From assembly GCA_029851415.1 (NCBI GenBank), contig CM056741.1, positions 146,122,522-146,186,521 on the forward strand: a stretch of DNA of 64,000 nt, given 5' to 3'. Shown in pieces: positions 49,501 to 62,098 of the stretch. The notes beneath the pieces were generated by a model that saw only the letters and a list, made by a program, of their open reading frames with translations, made no database searches and was not told the DNA's origin. Position 1 is the stretch's first letter, and each line of letters opens with the position of its first letter. The position numbers were made by a program, and so were the translations under genes. This DNA is from Eretmocerus hayati. Lineage: Eukaryota; Arthropoda; Insecta; Hymenoptera; Aphelinidae.

Positions 49501-52500
49501 TTATAGTCTGGTTAGCTAATTCTGTGACTGCACCCATTTACGCGCTAACTATTTGATAAGACTTTATCACGAGATCAACTTATCATCTTTCAACTGTCAA
49601 CATAAATCTCTTTCCCACCGTAATTTTTTGATACAGGCTTTGAACGCGATCGTACATTCATTGCACGCGTTTCATTACCTCTGCCATAGATGAAATTCTA
49701 CTTGTCTAATTTTAATTAGCGAGATCAACGGCATCCGAGTTCATGCATCAAAATCACTTTCAAGAACGTCCAAAAAGAACACTCTTACTTACAAACGCGG
49801 TTAAATTTTCAAGGCTGACTTGTAAAATCCAAATAACAACACTCTGCCCAAAGATTGGTTGCGATCGTGGATAAAAAAAATGTTAAATCTGATATCAACA
49901 GTACGCCTAAGAGTCATTAAATTGGTCCGCAGCTCGTAAGCCTTGAGTGTAATAAAATCAGTCGTCATCATTTTATTCCATTACTTGACACGATGCGACG
50001 ACGTAACATAGATGTGAGAAGAGCACCAAACGACTATACTGGCAAATGAAAATCAAGTCAATGCGTTTTTCAATCGCTGAGTTCCTACGTCAAGGTGACT
50101 TTTCCTTCTTTTCTGATGATCCCCGTTGCAGCGAGTGGAGCCATGGCTAAGGCTTTGAGCGGAACAAAAGAAATCAATCAATCATTGTTCCAAATTAAGT
50201 TACTTATGAGTCGTCCTCAGCAATTTCAAAATAAAGTTTCGAGATGACATGCGACGATCCTTCCTCTTTTTCCGAATTTCTTTCGGTACCTAATAGTTGA
50301 GAGTTTCAACGGAACTTCATAGTGGCTTGTACTATTTTGGAAAAAAAAACACAAAGAAATAGGTTGAACAACGGTTATTGGACGATAATTTTTCGTAGCG
50401 TAAGATATTACAAGTGATAGAAATCCGTTTTCACCAGTCTCACACGTTGATAAGAGGAAATATCAATGGCACCATTTTGGTGGAAACACGACAAAGGTTA
50501 GGTGGTCAGAAATGAATGTTAAGTGAATCATGACACATATAAATGCGAGAAAATGTATAAAAAATGGTCGAGCATGAGCAACAATAGATGAGTGCACGAG
50601 CAAGATACAGTGCGTTCAAAAAAATGTTGAACAAATGTGAGAATTGAAACTAACGAGACAAGCAGTTGTATCAACGCTTCTCTCACTCTCACTGCGGGGA
50701 GTACAAATGCGTCGATCCATACATTGTCGCTGAAAAAAAACACAGGATGAGCTAATGAAATGTCTATTGAATGATTTCTCCGCAAACCTCGAGCATTCAC
50801 AGAAGCATTTTTTTCTACAAATCAGGTTTCAATGACATCGTGAGATGATTCACTACGGATGAAAATGCATGGGTTTGACATTTTGATGAATCCATTGAAT
50901 GATCGAGGTCTGAATACATTTCGATCGCTGATGTGCTTCCTTTGTTAAATATGATTACGAACAACAGAGATGTATCGAAAATTGGATGAGGGATCCATCA
51001 GATTTTTCCTGATGTTCAATTTCTGGATTTCTCAAGCCCCAAATAAATCTTTTAGTTGGGAAAGTTGGAGAAAATGTGAGGCTACTTGTGTTTCACAGTT
51101 CAAGAAGATTCGAAAAAATCAAGAGCTGCCATGGGTCATGACAAAAAACAACAGATTTATTCTCAAATGACTAGTCAAGTATTTTTGGCGATGTCATAGG
51201 CAATGATCATCTTTACTTATGCCAATTTTCTTTGGAAACAATATTAACAAAATATCACAAGGGACACGTTTAATGCGTTCGAAATATATTCTACTTAGGC
51301 AAAAAGCCTCATGGTAATTGCTGTGAATATGTAAACCATAGCAGCTCGTATCATGCAACATCTACGTGCACATCCACAATATATGTAGAATGATTGCAGT
51401 GATCTTTGCTGTATGTTCAAAGTGCACCAGAAACGCAAAATGCATTGAACCATCACAGGCTTGAACGAAGAAATTGATGTGGCACACGCAGAGTATTTTC
51501 ATGGAAGAAATACTTCAATATTAGAGATTCAATATCTCCATGCAAAAGAAGATAAGCAAGTGAGGAAAGTCAAGGCGTGCAGATTCTGCAAAGAGTTGGA
51601 AATCCGGAGTTTCACAGAGTAATTTTCCCGTTCTGGAGGAGCCTTTCTACTCAAGTTACTCGTCTTCGAGATTTTAAAATCCAAGCCTTTCCTTAAGGTT
51701 CGAAAATCATGCCTGACGAATTTGCTAGTATAGAAAGATTATTCTGGAAAATTCCAGATTACCACTTTTTCTAGAATCTGGGAAGCTTAATAGTCGTAGC
51801 TGATATGCTCATATTTTGGTACAAAATTACGTTAACACTTCTCCCTCGGATATCCTCTGCGTGTGAAATATGTATCAACTATTTCGCGCACTTAATTTCA
51901 AGATACAAAAAAAGAGACGATCGGATGAATCGGAATATCAGGTCGAGAATGACAGCTGAATGACGATTGAGAATTACAATATAGCGACGTGCGGGAACGG
52001 TTGGGTATCAGTTACCTTTTGGCCTATACGGCCGAAGTATAACTTTCACGATCTCCATCCGAACGTTGACAAGTATACCGGATTTAATACAGATAATAGA
52101 GAAAGAGAGAAGGAAATCGCACGTATGCAAGAATTCAGAAAGAAATAGAATGAAAAACTTCATAACCGGAAACATTGCGGGGGATGAACTTACCCGAGGT
52201 AACTCGTGGCCCGAGACCGTCAACAGGAGCGTCAGGAGCCGGCATGGCTCTCGGCACCGCGGATACAACCGGTGGATGTGTCGCCCGCCAGTACTGTTCG
52301 AGGTACTCGTTCACGTGCTCGCAAGCTTCGTCCAACTGATTTTCGTCGAGGATCACGTCGAACATCTCGTGCGGGCATTGCGTTAGCTTCTCAGCAGCTA
52401 CCATTTGCACATTCAGGTGACGCGCTTGAGATTTGCCACGTGATTTTATCAGCCTGTGCAGAACCTTCGGTGATGAGATTTTCAGGTACACAATGATCGG

Positions 52501-55500
52501 CGCAAGGCTCGTCTTGGCCAGCTGCGATGGGTGGTTTATCGTGTCGCAGTCTAGCACTACCAGCTGAAAATTATATGAAGGAACGTGTCTTGAAAATATT
52601 TACAGCGCATTCAAGGCATATGACTTTTTGACACACTGTAAGATATGGGTTGAATTTTCAACCAACATTTCAACCACATTGGTTGCATTTTTAATCATTT
52701 GGTTGCATTTTTAATCATTTGGTTGCATTTTCAACCAATTAATTGAATTTTTCTTTCAACCAGGTGGTTGAATTTTTCCAAACAAGTGATGGAATTCTGA
52801 GTCACATTGATATCCAGGTTAAGCAACGTATTGGCGGTGATCTTATTCGGATGGATGACCACTAGTCCATATCTGCCACGCGTAGGTCGCGTGAATAATA
52901 CCTCGACCTCTTTACTTTGGGTATGATATATGGGATCCATGACAGAAAAACAAATTTCTTCATGTTTTCTTAAAAACAAAGATTTTTCGGTCAAAAATCA
53001 AGTTAAACAACATTTTTGCGATTCATAATCCGGATTGGTGACCGCTCGGATGGGTGTCCTGTCTTACGTAAGCAAGCCCATAATCTATACTCATCTGGGA
53101 GCCTCACCCAAGCAGTCACCGATCCGGATAATGAATCGCGAATACGTTGCTTAACCTGAATTTTTTTCCGATAAGGTTCGCGTGGCCGGCGCTGGTGCTG
53201 ATTTCTATTTATTTATAGAAAAACATGAAGAAACTGGTTCTCCTGACCCAAAAATATCGTCCGGTCACTACCATTGACCAATTTCATGAGCTTCATATAA
53301 TACCAATGATAAAAGAACGGGCAAATTTCTTACGCGAACCAATCGTGAAGCCCTAGCCGAGCGGTCACCAATCCGGATAATGACTCGCGAATACGTTGCT
53401 TAACCTGAATTTTGTTGAGAAAAGGCTCGCGTGGCCGGCGCAGGTGATTGTTTCTATTCGTTGATTAAAAAACACGAAGAAACTTGTTTTCATTTGTTTA
53501 CAAGGAAACATGAATTTTGTTTTCGCGAGCTAAAAATGTTATTCGGAGACCACGACAAGTATCCATCCCACGAGCCGCGTATTCATAACCATATCACCCA
53601 CAGCCGTCGAATACTCAACCACCTATGGTTGAAGTTTCCATTCGACCAGCTGGTTGAACTTTTCATTCAACCATTGGTTGAATTTTTTCGAAAAAATTTT
53701 TTACAGTGTATCCTTGTGAGAAGACCAAATAAAATTCCATGTTCTCCGTTAGACTTAATCCTGACCGGGCTTAAGAGTTCGAATTATTGGAGCAACTAAC
53801 AATTTTTCCGATGTGTATCAAGTTACAGAAGATTTTGAGTTGTTTTCAATTTTCCGCAATTCAAGATAGGGCCATCCACGCTGAGACAACTGGAAACCAA
53901 AATGCTTCAAGTCCGTTTCCACTTTTGAAAAACTCTACTTGGTATATTTGAGGACCTATAGACCTGGCAACTGTCTCTTGGGAAATCATTGATCAATTTT
54001 TTAGAAAAGTATATTTGAAAAATGATGACGGGCTATACCCGAGCCTCCCCCCAAAAAGCCAGAATAAACTGTTATCATTCTGGTATGAAAATTATAGATG
54101 AAAAATTGTCAAACTTCAAAGTAAATATTCAGGACTCACCTGTAGCGTCCGAGCAAGTTCAAATATCCTCTCGATCTCAGCCTGGACGTCCGCCATACAG
54201 GTATTTCTAGTCGTCGTCCGTTCCATGATTGCTCTTTTGGTCGGATTATTCAATACGGATCTTTTGGCTAAAGAAATATCTGCCATTACCCTTGTTATGA
54301 TGATTCTGAAAACGAGGAAAAACTCTTACATTTCATATCCCATGACTTTCATACTGTAGAGATAATGTTATGATGAAAGTATTCTCACCTTCCTTCGAAT
54401 CTATGTTTCAAAAAGTCAAAAAGCGCCTTCTGCATCATATCAGTCACCTCGTAACCTTTCAAAGATGGTCCCACTAATACGACAGGCCTCATTGAAGGAA
54501 CCACGTCGTAAGGAGTTGCCGTTTCCTGTAACAATTTTATTGAATAACACTCTTGACGACTCGTGGCAACGGATATTGGAAAACAAAACTAAGATTGTTC
54601 TATTATTATTTCCTCAACGGATGGTTCTGCCACACCCTCAATATCCGATACTTTTTTGGATAAAACCTCTAGCTGGGACTATTTTATTACGACTCCACTA
54701 TTATGAATGTAAAATACTCTGTAAAAATGACCCATAATATTGAAACGTGATTCCACGAGACCCTTCAATGGGTTGACCATATCAGTCGATCTGGACACTC
54801 TTCTAAAAGGATATGATAATTATAGCTTCACACGCCATCCCTCCATGTCCGATCAATAATCAATTAGACCGTGTGAAGGAAAGCACGACGCCATCTGGTT
54901 GTTAGAATTAATATTCGAGTGTACGTGTAAACTTGGAATCCATGATTTTGCTAGTTTCTAGCGAAGATCGTGGAATTTTTCCATTGAAGATGACACGCAC
55001 GGTATCGAATAATTCCACCAACGCTATCTTCATTCATTTACGGGAAGAAGTTCAAGGACAAAACCGACTCAATAATCTGGAGTTCATTGGAGTAAAAATT
55101 TCACTAAGGACCCTGGCACATGAGTCTCAACTCAGATCTCGTATTCTTATTAAGTATTTGGGAGATATCACTGGAATAAGTGATCAATTGATCAAACTGA
55201 AAATGTGGATCACTTGGAACAAGAATTCTCTGAGTCAGGCAAAACTCATTTTGAATCACAACAAATCCCCTAGCCTTGTACTTGTAATTTTCAGAAGATC
55301 ATATTAATGTCAAGGATTTCTTCCAACAGTGATTAGATGAGCTTTTTTTCAGACGATTTTTCAAAAAATTCTGGAATTAATATCTTTTTTCATAATGAAA
55401 GATTGGGGGGGGGGTCCATCGGCTTATTGGTAATCCGTTAGATTATCTGAAAAATTTTTGCAAGAAAGAAATACAAATTATCGAAAATTATCCAACGATT

Positions 55501-55761
55501 GAGCGAGAATCAGTATGTGTTTCCTATCATCAACCCCTGTAGCCCATGTTTTGAAATATTTGATTATGAATTTTGGACGAAATTTTATCGGAAATGATTA
55601 TATAACAAACTATAAAATAACATTGTTCAAGGTATAAAACTGAGCTGTTTGATCATTTACCGGCTTCTTGAAGAAGTTCTTCCGTTTTTCCTTGGTTGGA
55701 GGGGTTGCCAGTGTTGTTCGACCCGGACGGATGTTCGGACCCATGCTATCGCTGTCATCAC
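46557..55761 (-). CDS. Voltage-gated calcium channel beta subunit, 3' half (partial)
   Basis: Visible minus-strand exons: 55,761-55,661 (HOOK end, ESDSMGPN-type start [10 protein letters not shown], then [12 protein letters not shown]); 54,525-54,389 ([18 protein letters not shown] and following); 54,305-54,140 ([29 protein letters not shown]); 52,563-52,194 ([47 protein letters not shown]); 46,792-46,557 (tail, stop TAG). Junctions are GT-AG and in phase, giving 336 codons. The middle exons form the catalytically inactive guanylate-kinase-like domain that grips the alpha-1 interaction domain, brings the channel to the membrane and tunes gating. The tail is Arg/Ser-rich, then Gly-rich, with a run of about 12 Gln, ending DSRALNAI. 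The SH3 and N-terminal exons are beyond the right edge. The acceptor of the first visible exon is uncertain: two other AGs lie up to about 45 bp upstream. Other 3' exons may be alternatively spliced. Drosophila counterpart: Ca-beta. Confidence 0.93.
46573..46622 (-). repeat. CAA/CAG repeat encoding polyglutamine in the calcium-channel beta tail
   Basis: A trinucleotide run (read CAA/CAG on the minus strand) encodes about 12 consecutive Gln just before the C-terminus. Interruptions (CAG among CAA) suggest a moderately stable tract. Confidence 0.8.
47425..47984. mobile_element. CACTGTAAAAAA fold-back MITE, 560 bp, TA target duplication
   Basis: Left end CACTGTAAAAAATTTT and right end ATTTTTTACAGTG are inverted and flanked by TA (47,423-47,424 and 47,985-47,986). 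Inside, GGTAATAGTTGGATACC is mirrored by GGTATCCAACTATTACC, with TTTACAAG-type short repeats between. It lies in the calcium-channel beta intron 46,793-52,193 and shares its ends with the element at 52,634-53,708. Confidence 0.85.
47985..52193 (-). other. Calcium-channel beta intron, remaining part
   Basis: This is the rest of the 5.4 kb intron between the penultimate and last exons. I see no exon, RNA gene or clear repeat here. Alternative exons for the variable C-terminal tail could hide here, but none stands out. Confidence 0.5.
52634..53708. mobile_element. CACTGTAA element with GGTTGAATTTT repeats, about 1.08 kb
   Basis: Ends CACTGTAA (left) and TTACAGTG (right) are inverted; TA follows on the right but CA precedes on the left, so the target duplication is not perfect. 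Subterminal sequence is made of many TGGTTGAATTTTC-like units in both orientations. A 20-bp unit containing GGTTGCATTTTTAATCAT is repeated in tandem (about 52,675-52,735). Inner blocks with CGGATAATGA and CGCGAATACGTTGCTTAACC occur twice directly (about 53,120-53,160 and 53,370-53,410), with one related inverted copy near 52,810. It lies in a calcium-channel beta intron. Confidence 0.7.
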
Positions 55762-56394
55762 CTGTCGGAAGATCATAGATCGAACTGTAGTATCCACTCT
55801 TCAGTAATCTTTTCGTATATGCAAAACAAATGCATCTACTATGTACATACATCTATTTACAAACTACATCGAAGCATGCAAGTCGCACATGAGGTCGAGT
55901 TATAGCTGCTCTGTAATACAGCGCTATTTATAATTTCTGAATAAGAAATATCAACCATTTCTCTAACTTCAAATAGTGATAAATTGACCATTACAAGTTC
56001 TAAATTAATCTCAATAGCAGGATCTCAGATCCTGGTAAAGATGTTGTCTCTATTCACGTGATACGAATAAGGTATACAATTTTTTATAATGAGGATATTT
56101 GCTGATGGCAGAAAACAGCACACCTATGCAGATCAATTGCAACGTCTGAATCTTTAAAATGATTTCTTATACATGGCTCCACGCCCTTGGGGGAGCAAAG
56201 TATCCCTACAGGATTTTGATTATGCTCACTAGTTCACTTATTTCATATTCATCAATAGCACTGTTTACACAAACTTTGTTAGGGTACTACGATGTTCCTT
56301 GGATGGATAAAATCTGATGATCAATGTAAAATGCTCGCATTGTGAGAATTTGATGTTTACAAAAGATAAAGTAGAATTGCACTCGATCCAAGAA

Positions 56395-58735
56395 CACACC
56401 TCGCTTCAAACTGCGATAAGTAACACTAAACTGACACCAAAATCTACCTATATGGGGTGTTTTCAGGAGATCCTACACAGTAAGGATCCGTTTCGACCGA
56501 AATCGTACCAGTTCACGCCTCGAAATGGCGAGTAAAATCATTTTCCCCGTGTATAAGTAGGATGGAGGCCCATTTCGATAAATTGGTGATTTTGCCATGT
56601 TTCCTCATTAACCTTTTGACAACTCAAAAACGGCCCGTTTTATCGAAAAACGTGTAGAGAGACTTTTTTTAGTGATTTCAAAGATCTAGAAGATAGTGCT
56701 CTGGAAGATTCTCAAACGGTGCGTCAACTTCGAGTTGTGAGGCGTCTTTATTATAAGTTTCGTGGATTTTGTGATATTTCTATGGGACATCATTTCTCAA
56801 ATTTCATATATCTAACCACTTTCGCAATGTTGGAGAATGATTCAGGGAACTTTTCCTCATTAGTTATCGAGATTCTGCTTAATACAGCTCAAGAGAATCT
56901 TCCAGCATTCCATAGTACAGTTGAACCTGTCTAAGTTAGACAGTTTGGTTCCGAAGAAAAGTGTCCAATATAGCGAGGTGTCCAACATACACGGACATGA
57001 CAGAAAACCGACTCATCGTAACGTCAAGTCAATAAGCACTCATTCACTGACAAACTAATAGATGACTCATAGTTGAGGATTAAAGTTATATTGTTCGAAT
57101 ATCTGTATGAAAAAATTGAACAGTGCAATTCCCAATCATGTCGTCACTTAAGCATTCGTTATTCCAAATATTCAATAAATAAATCGAAATATCCGTAATA
57201 TGTACACTAATTCATTGAGAAATCGATAGATAGCTGAGTCATACTTAAGAATCCCAGATGTCATATTCGAACATCTGTAAAGAAAATTGAACAATTTCAT
57301 CACCAACTATGTCGATTTGTTCCACCATTCCCCTATAGAATCTTCTTAACCCTCTAGCGCCCAAGGTAACAAGGACACGGAATTTTTTCTTCTTTTTACT
57401 TCAAATGTTTTCATTTGGCTCCTAGATGGGCGTGACAAATCGCAATTCCCTCAAAATAACCGGAAACAGCATTTTTTCGAGTGGGTCCTGCAGGACCCAT
57501 TGGGCGTTCAGGTCATAAAATTGAATCCACACGAACAATCTTCTTGTTTCGAACAAAGGGCTTGTATTTTCAAACTTTTATAGTGAATTCATGACGAAGA
57601 AGCTTACAATCATGGGTCAATGAGAACATTATAAAATTGCTCACGAGGAGGGGGTCAGGCCTTTGGATCACGGATTCGCCTGAAACTTTGGGAATAGTCT
57701 TCTTTTGGCACAGAAAGAAGATATCCAAAACCGCGCTTGCCAACGCTTAAGCGTTTTGGAGTTACAGCATACGACCCATGCATTACAATATAACAATATT
57801 CAGGTATATATAGATATACTGTAATGCATATGTTTTAGCCTGTAGCTCAAAAAAGTTTGAGCGTTGGCAAGCGCGCTTTTGGATATCTTCTTTCTGTGCC
57901 AAAAGAAGACTATTCCCAAAGTTTCAGTCGAATCCGTGATCCGAAGGCCTGACCCCCTCCTCGTTAGAGATAGTTAACCACATCGTAGTTGTTCACATTT
58001 TTGACACCATGTATGCGCGTACACATTATGAGATGGTCAGAAGGCAATGCGGACTCATTCTGATGATTTGAGCTGGTGAACGTCAAAGTATGTGTCATAT
58101 AATTCGAAGTGTCCAACTTTGAAGGTCTTCATACATTGAAATACTATTTCTGGAGTCCTAGTGAGGGGTAAAACTTAGCGAGGTGTCCAACATATAGAGT
58201 GTCCAACTCATAAAGAAAAATTCCCACTGTAATTTTATTCGGTTCCGGTGAAAGGCGTACAACTTAAGAAGGTGTCCAACATACAGAGTGTCCAACTTTA
58301 CAGGTTCTACTGTATGCTGAAAATATGAGGTTCGAGATATGATGTACCATGGAAATATTTAAAAATTCATGAAACTTGGAATGAAGACGCCTTACAAATT
58401 GAAGTCGACGCATCGTTTGAGAATCTTTCACAACATGAATTTTCAGATCTTTCAAAGCTCTACAAAAAGTTTCTCTACACATTTTTCGATAAAACGGGCC
58501 ATTTTTGAGTTATCAAAAGATTAATGAGGAAACATGGCGAAATCACCAATTTTTCGAAATGGGCCTCCATATACTTATACACGGGGAAAATGATTTTACT
58601 CGCCATTTCGAGGCGTGAACCGGCACGATTTCAGTCAAAATGGATCCTTACTGTGTAGGATCTCCTGAAAAACACTCCATAGGTGGATTTTGGTATCAGT
58701 TTTGTGATACTTATCGCAGTTTCAAGAGAGGTGTG
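56395..58735. mobile_element. Fold-back element of about 2.3 kb with long spacer
   Basis: Ends beginning CACACCTC are inverted, followed by TTCAAACTGCGATAAGTA (left) and its diverged mirror (right). Arms of about 540 bp (56,395-56,940 and 58,200-58,735) pair well, including the CGCCTCGAAATGGCGAG region. The spacer holds several GTGTCCAAC motifs in direct and inverted form and a nested hairpin at 57,640-57,965. No coding frame is convincing. It lies in the upstream intron of the calcium-channel beta gene. Confidence 0.75.
57640..57965. repeat. Nested inverted repeat of about 325 bp
   Basis: GAGGGGGTCAGGCCTTTGGA (left) is mirrored by CCGAAGGCCTGACCCCCTC (right); arms of about 140 bp include GAATAGTCTTCTTTTGGC and its mirror. 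The centre near 57,805 is a TATATA-rich loop. Confidence 0.85.
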
Positions 58736-59308
58736 AGAAAATAAGCCACTTAAGCGATGAAATTATGCCATATTTGCGAGCCATAACAATATTCTCTGCA
58801 CCGGTAAGCCACTCATACGTGATCAGGTGCTGAAAATACTATTTTTCAAAAATTTTGAAGCAACTATCTTTGTATGCTATGAACCTCATCTTGATACGTG
58901 CTGATAATGATTCATGAAAATTCTATGTGAAATTACTATTATTTGATGTTTTTGAAAAAAAAAAATGATTACGAAAGTTGGAATGATTCGTAACGTTTAC
59001 AATATTATTCTTAAAGTCATCTGTTTATGGCTTGCCCGGATAAGTTTTCGTGGTCTCAATTCATTTTTTACAGTACCAAAACAATCATGGAGCACTTTTG
59101 ACACGTTTAGATTGGAAGTAGGCACAATTTATGGCTGCATCGATATGAAATTTAAGAGATTTTGAAATTCAATCCAAAGAAAGAAGATCTGTCACATTTC
59201 CAATTCACTCTCAGAGCCACAGGGATCTGGAATTAGTTGCAAGTCTTTTTAGATCTTTGATTACCTCTATTTCACGCTGAAAAATGTTGGTGAATGTGAT
59301 ACTTCAGT

Positions 59309-60153
59309 GGCCGAGTCTACATAGACGCGCTCATTCCGGGCGCGCGCGCTTTCGCCGCTCGCACTCTCCACCTAGACACCGCGGAATAGGTACCAAAAAA
59401 TGATTCGAAACCCAACTAAGAGTGTTCCCTCGCAATTCGAACACCCAGGCCAAGTTTGTGAGATGGAAAATTTTTCAATCTATCGTTGAGAATGACCCAA
59501 AAACTCATTTGCATCGAATTGAGATTGAAAAATGAGAGATGTGGATGTCGATCGATGTGCGTGATATTGCCACCCCCAACTTCTCAGGTATCTAACTCTC
59601 AGCCTGTCCAACAATATTCAGCATCATCTAGGTTATACATTGGTCCTCATTTCAGGAGCTGAATAATGAGCTAAAGTTTATGAAATCCTGATTAAAAACA
59701 CCCGAGATGTCCCAAATTCACGGAGGAGTGACTCTTGTAACACAAATGTTATCTTTTGTGAATTTGCAAGAGCTCGTCTTAACCAGAATTCTTCACGATT
59801 GATTGTATCCTACAGTTTTTGAAATAAGTATCAATGTAAATCCAAGATAATGTTGAATATTGTTGAACAGGCTGAGAGTTAGATACCTGAGAAGTTGGGG
59901 GTGGCAATATGAGGTACATTGATCGACATCCACGTCACTCATTTTTCAATCTCAATTCCATGCTAATGAGTTTTTGGGCAATTCTTAACGATAGATTGAC
60001 GGGTTTTCACCTCACGAAGTCGGACTGGAAACTCGAATTATAAGGGGACTTATGTGGGTCATTTTTCGGTACCTACTCCGGTGTTTGGGTGGAGAGTACG
60101 AGCGGAGAGAGCGCGCGCGCGCCCGGGGCGAGCGCGTCTATGTAGACTCGGCC
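59309..60153. mobile_element. GGCCGAGTC fold-back family, copy 2 (845 bp)
   Basis: GGCCGAGTCTACATAGACGC (left) is mirrored exactly at the right end, each with adjacent GCGCGCGC tracts. AGT occurs on both outer sides (59,306-59,308 and 60,154-60,156), a possible 3-bp target duplication as in PIF/Harbinger elements. The inner halves are inverted around about 59,735 and match copy 1 (38,634-39,656). Confidence 0.85.
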
Positions 60154-60202
60154 AGTATAATAAGGTGTTCATCGTTTGTCAAAATCTCAAACCAGGAGTT
60201 AA

Positions 60203-60497
60203 GGCGATGCGGTCACCGTGCACGCTGAAAGTTATTCGGCTTTTATCCAAATCGCTAGAGAATCGGATAAAAGTGAGAATTACAATATGCGTATATTATA
60301 GGTTATGAGGTACCTGCGCTCAAGGAATTCCCACTTTTCTCCAGTTCTCTTGCAGTTTGAGTCAAATGACGAGAAGACGAATTCAAGTTGGATGATAATA
60401 AATATTCGTCTTCTCTTCGTTTAGTCCAAATCGCAAGTGTATCGAACAAAAGTGCAAATAACTTTCAGCGTGCATGGTACACGGTGACCGCATCGCC
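60203..60497. mobile_element. 295-bp MITE with TTAA target duplication
   Basis: GGCGATGCGGTCACCGTG (left) is mirrored at the right end, and TTAA flanks both sides (60,199-60,202 and 60,498-60,501). The subterminal parts (CACGCTGAAAGTTATT) are also inverted. TTAA is the piggyBac-type target, but the ends do not show the usual CCC start, so the superfamily is open. Confidence 0.8.
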
Positions 60498-61248
60498 TTA
60501 AACTCAAAAGCCGGGACGAACTCAAAACGCATGAGTATTATCTTTGTTGAGGTGACGTTCTTAGGCCGGTCACGTATAGCGTCACGATGAGATTTCTCAC
60601 AAATTTGAACACTTATAAATGTTTTCAATTGGTCACAGTCTTGACCGAAAATTTCTCATTTACTTCACCGAAAAACATCCGAAGACTCAAACCTGATCAA
60701 AGCCTCAGGAAGCTAAAACAGGGCGCGGACAACTAGTGACGAGTTATTTCTGACAATAACACAGCCCCACAAAAAAGTGGTCCGAAATTTTGCTCTCACT
60801 ATGTTATCTTTACGTTCCTTGGGTTGCTGAGATCGAGTCCGGTATCGGTTTGCATCGATTTCATCATTTTTTCGAGATATTCAAGGTCAAAATGAGGTAA
60901 AAAGTGACAAATCTCTGAAAATTCATGTGTACGGGTTTTTTTTGGATATCTGGATACGAATTCGCACAAACCTGAGATATCGACTATTACTCCAGTTCCA
61001 TGACGAAAATTTCGTTTTTTGACACACTCTTAATTCCTTGGGGTGGAATTTCCTGTCATAATAGCTACTGAAACCTTCATGCGAGCCTTTTTGGGGTGGA
61101 TTTCTACCTCAAGAGACTGAAATCTCAGTCCAAGCGGTGTACTGGAGACGTTTTCCAGTCCAAGCTGAGATGGAAATTCAAGTCCTGAAAGATCACGAAA
61201 TCCCACTTCCAAATATGTACAACGAAACAATTCAGCCCTTGACTGTCT

Positions 61249-61700
61249 AAATTCGCTGCCCTGCCAGACAACCTGCCGATGTGCCGACCCACTGACTTGG
61301 AGGCTTAATAAATGATTGACCAACCCGACGACCTAGTAACACGATGTATTCGTGGTGGCAAGCATGTCCTAGCAGACAATGTATTATAGATAGGAGTCGG
61401 GTCCGCGACAGTTCAATATTTGACCACCTGGCGCGTTCTCTCGTGATATTGTGGCGCTGTAGTCAGGGTTGACACCTCGAAATATGTACCGACCCACCAA
61501 CCCCTTTATCTACCATTTGACCTATCTGGTGACCTATACACCCGCCAGCCCGCCGACCTGCTGGAAGACGTACCGACCCACCGAACACTTTATCTATCCC
61601 ATGATTCATCCACCAGTCAACCTGGTGACCTTTGGGATGACCAATAGACCCAGCGACTTACGAACCTGTCATAGAATCTACCGACTTGCCGGGTGACCTT
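61249..61700. repeat. Degenerate CCGACCCACC-type tandem repeat
   Basis: Loosely repeated units of about 10 bp and multiples (CCGACC, TACCGACCCACC, ACCTGGTGACC) give a C-rich, G-poor strand and an open frame rich in YRPT. The phase is irregular, so this is decayed simple sequence and not a gene. A related CAGTGGGTCGGCAGGTT block lies inverted at about 63,541-63,557. Confidence 0.5.
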
Positions 61701-62098
61701 TTGGTTCTCCGACTTCTCCATCTGACATTCGACCACGGTTGCGGTCGTATGTATTATACAGGTCTGGCAACTCTTGAGGAAAGATCAGCGCCCTTAGTGA
61801 AGACCGGAAGTTTCGTCAGTTGACCATTAAAACTTTTGGTATAACAGCGATTGCGTTGATTAATGTCCATGTTTATGTAGATGGGATGTAGTTTACTACC
61901 TCTAAAATATTGCAGACATGTTTAACCTACTGCAGTTTGCGTGATGCTCTTCAAGGTCACATTGCATTTTTCAACGCTGATTTGAGTCGAGCTGAATCTC
62001 GCTTGATTGAGATCATCTTTTTTATGCTATTTGTACTGTCACGTGGGAATTTGTGGAAAGTCGATAAACTCGTGAAAAAGTAAGCGATCGATTTTACA

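Noticed and set aside
52640..53710. CRISPR-like array, suggested by regular GGTTGAATTTT repeats
   Set aside because: Units vary in orientation, length and spacing, there are no cas genes, and the context is an animal intron.
54933..55307. 124-codon frame on the plus strand in a calcium-channel intron
   Set aside because: It is the longest non-repetitive plus-strand frame there, but the product is unrecognised, and the strand is opposite to the gene. No supporting signals.
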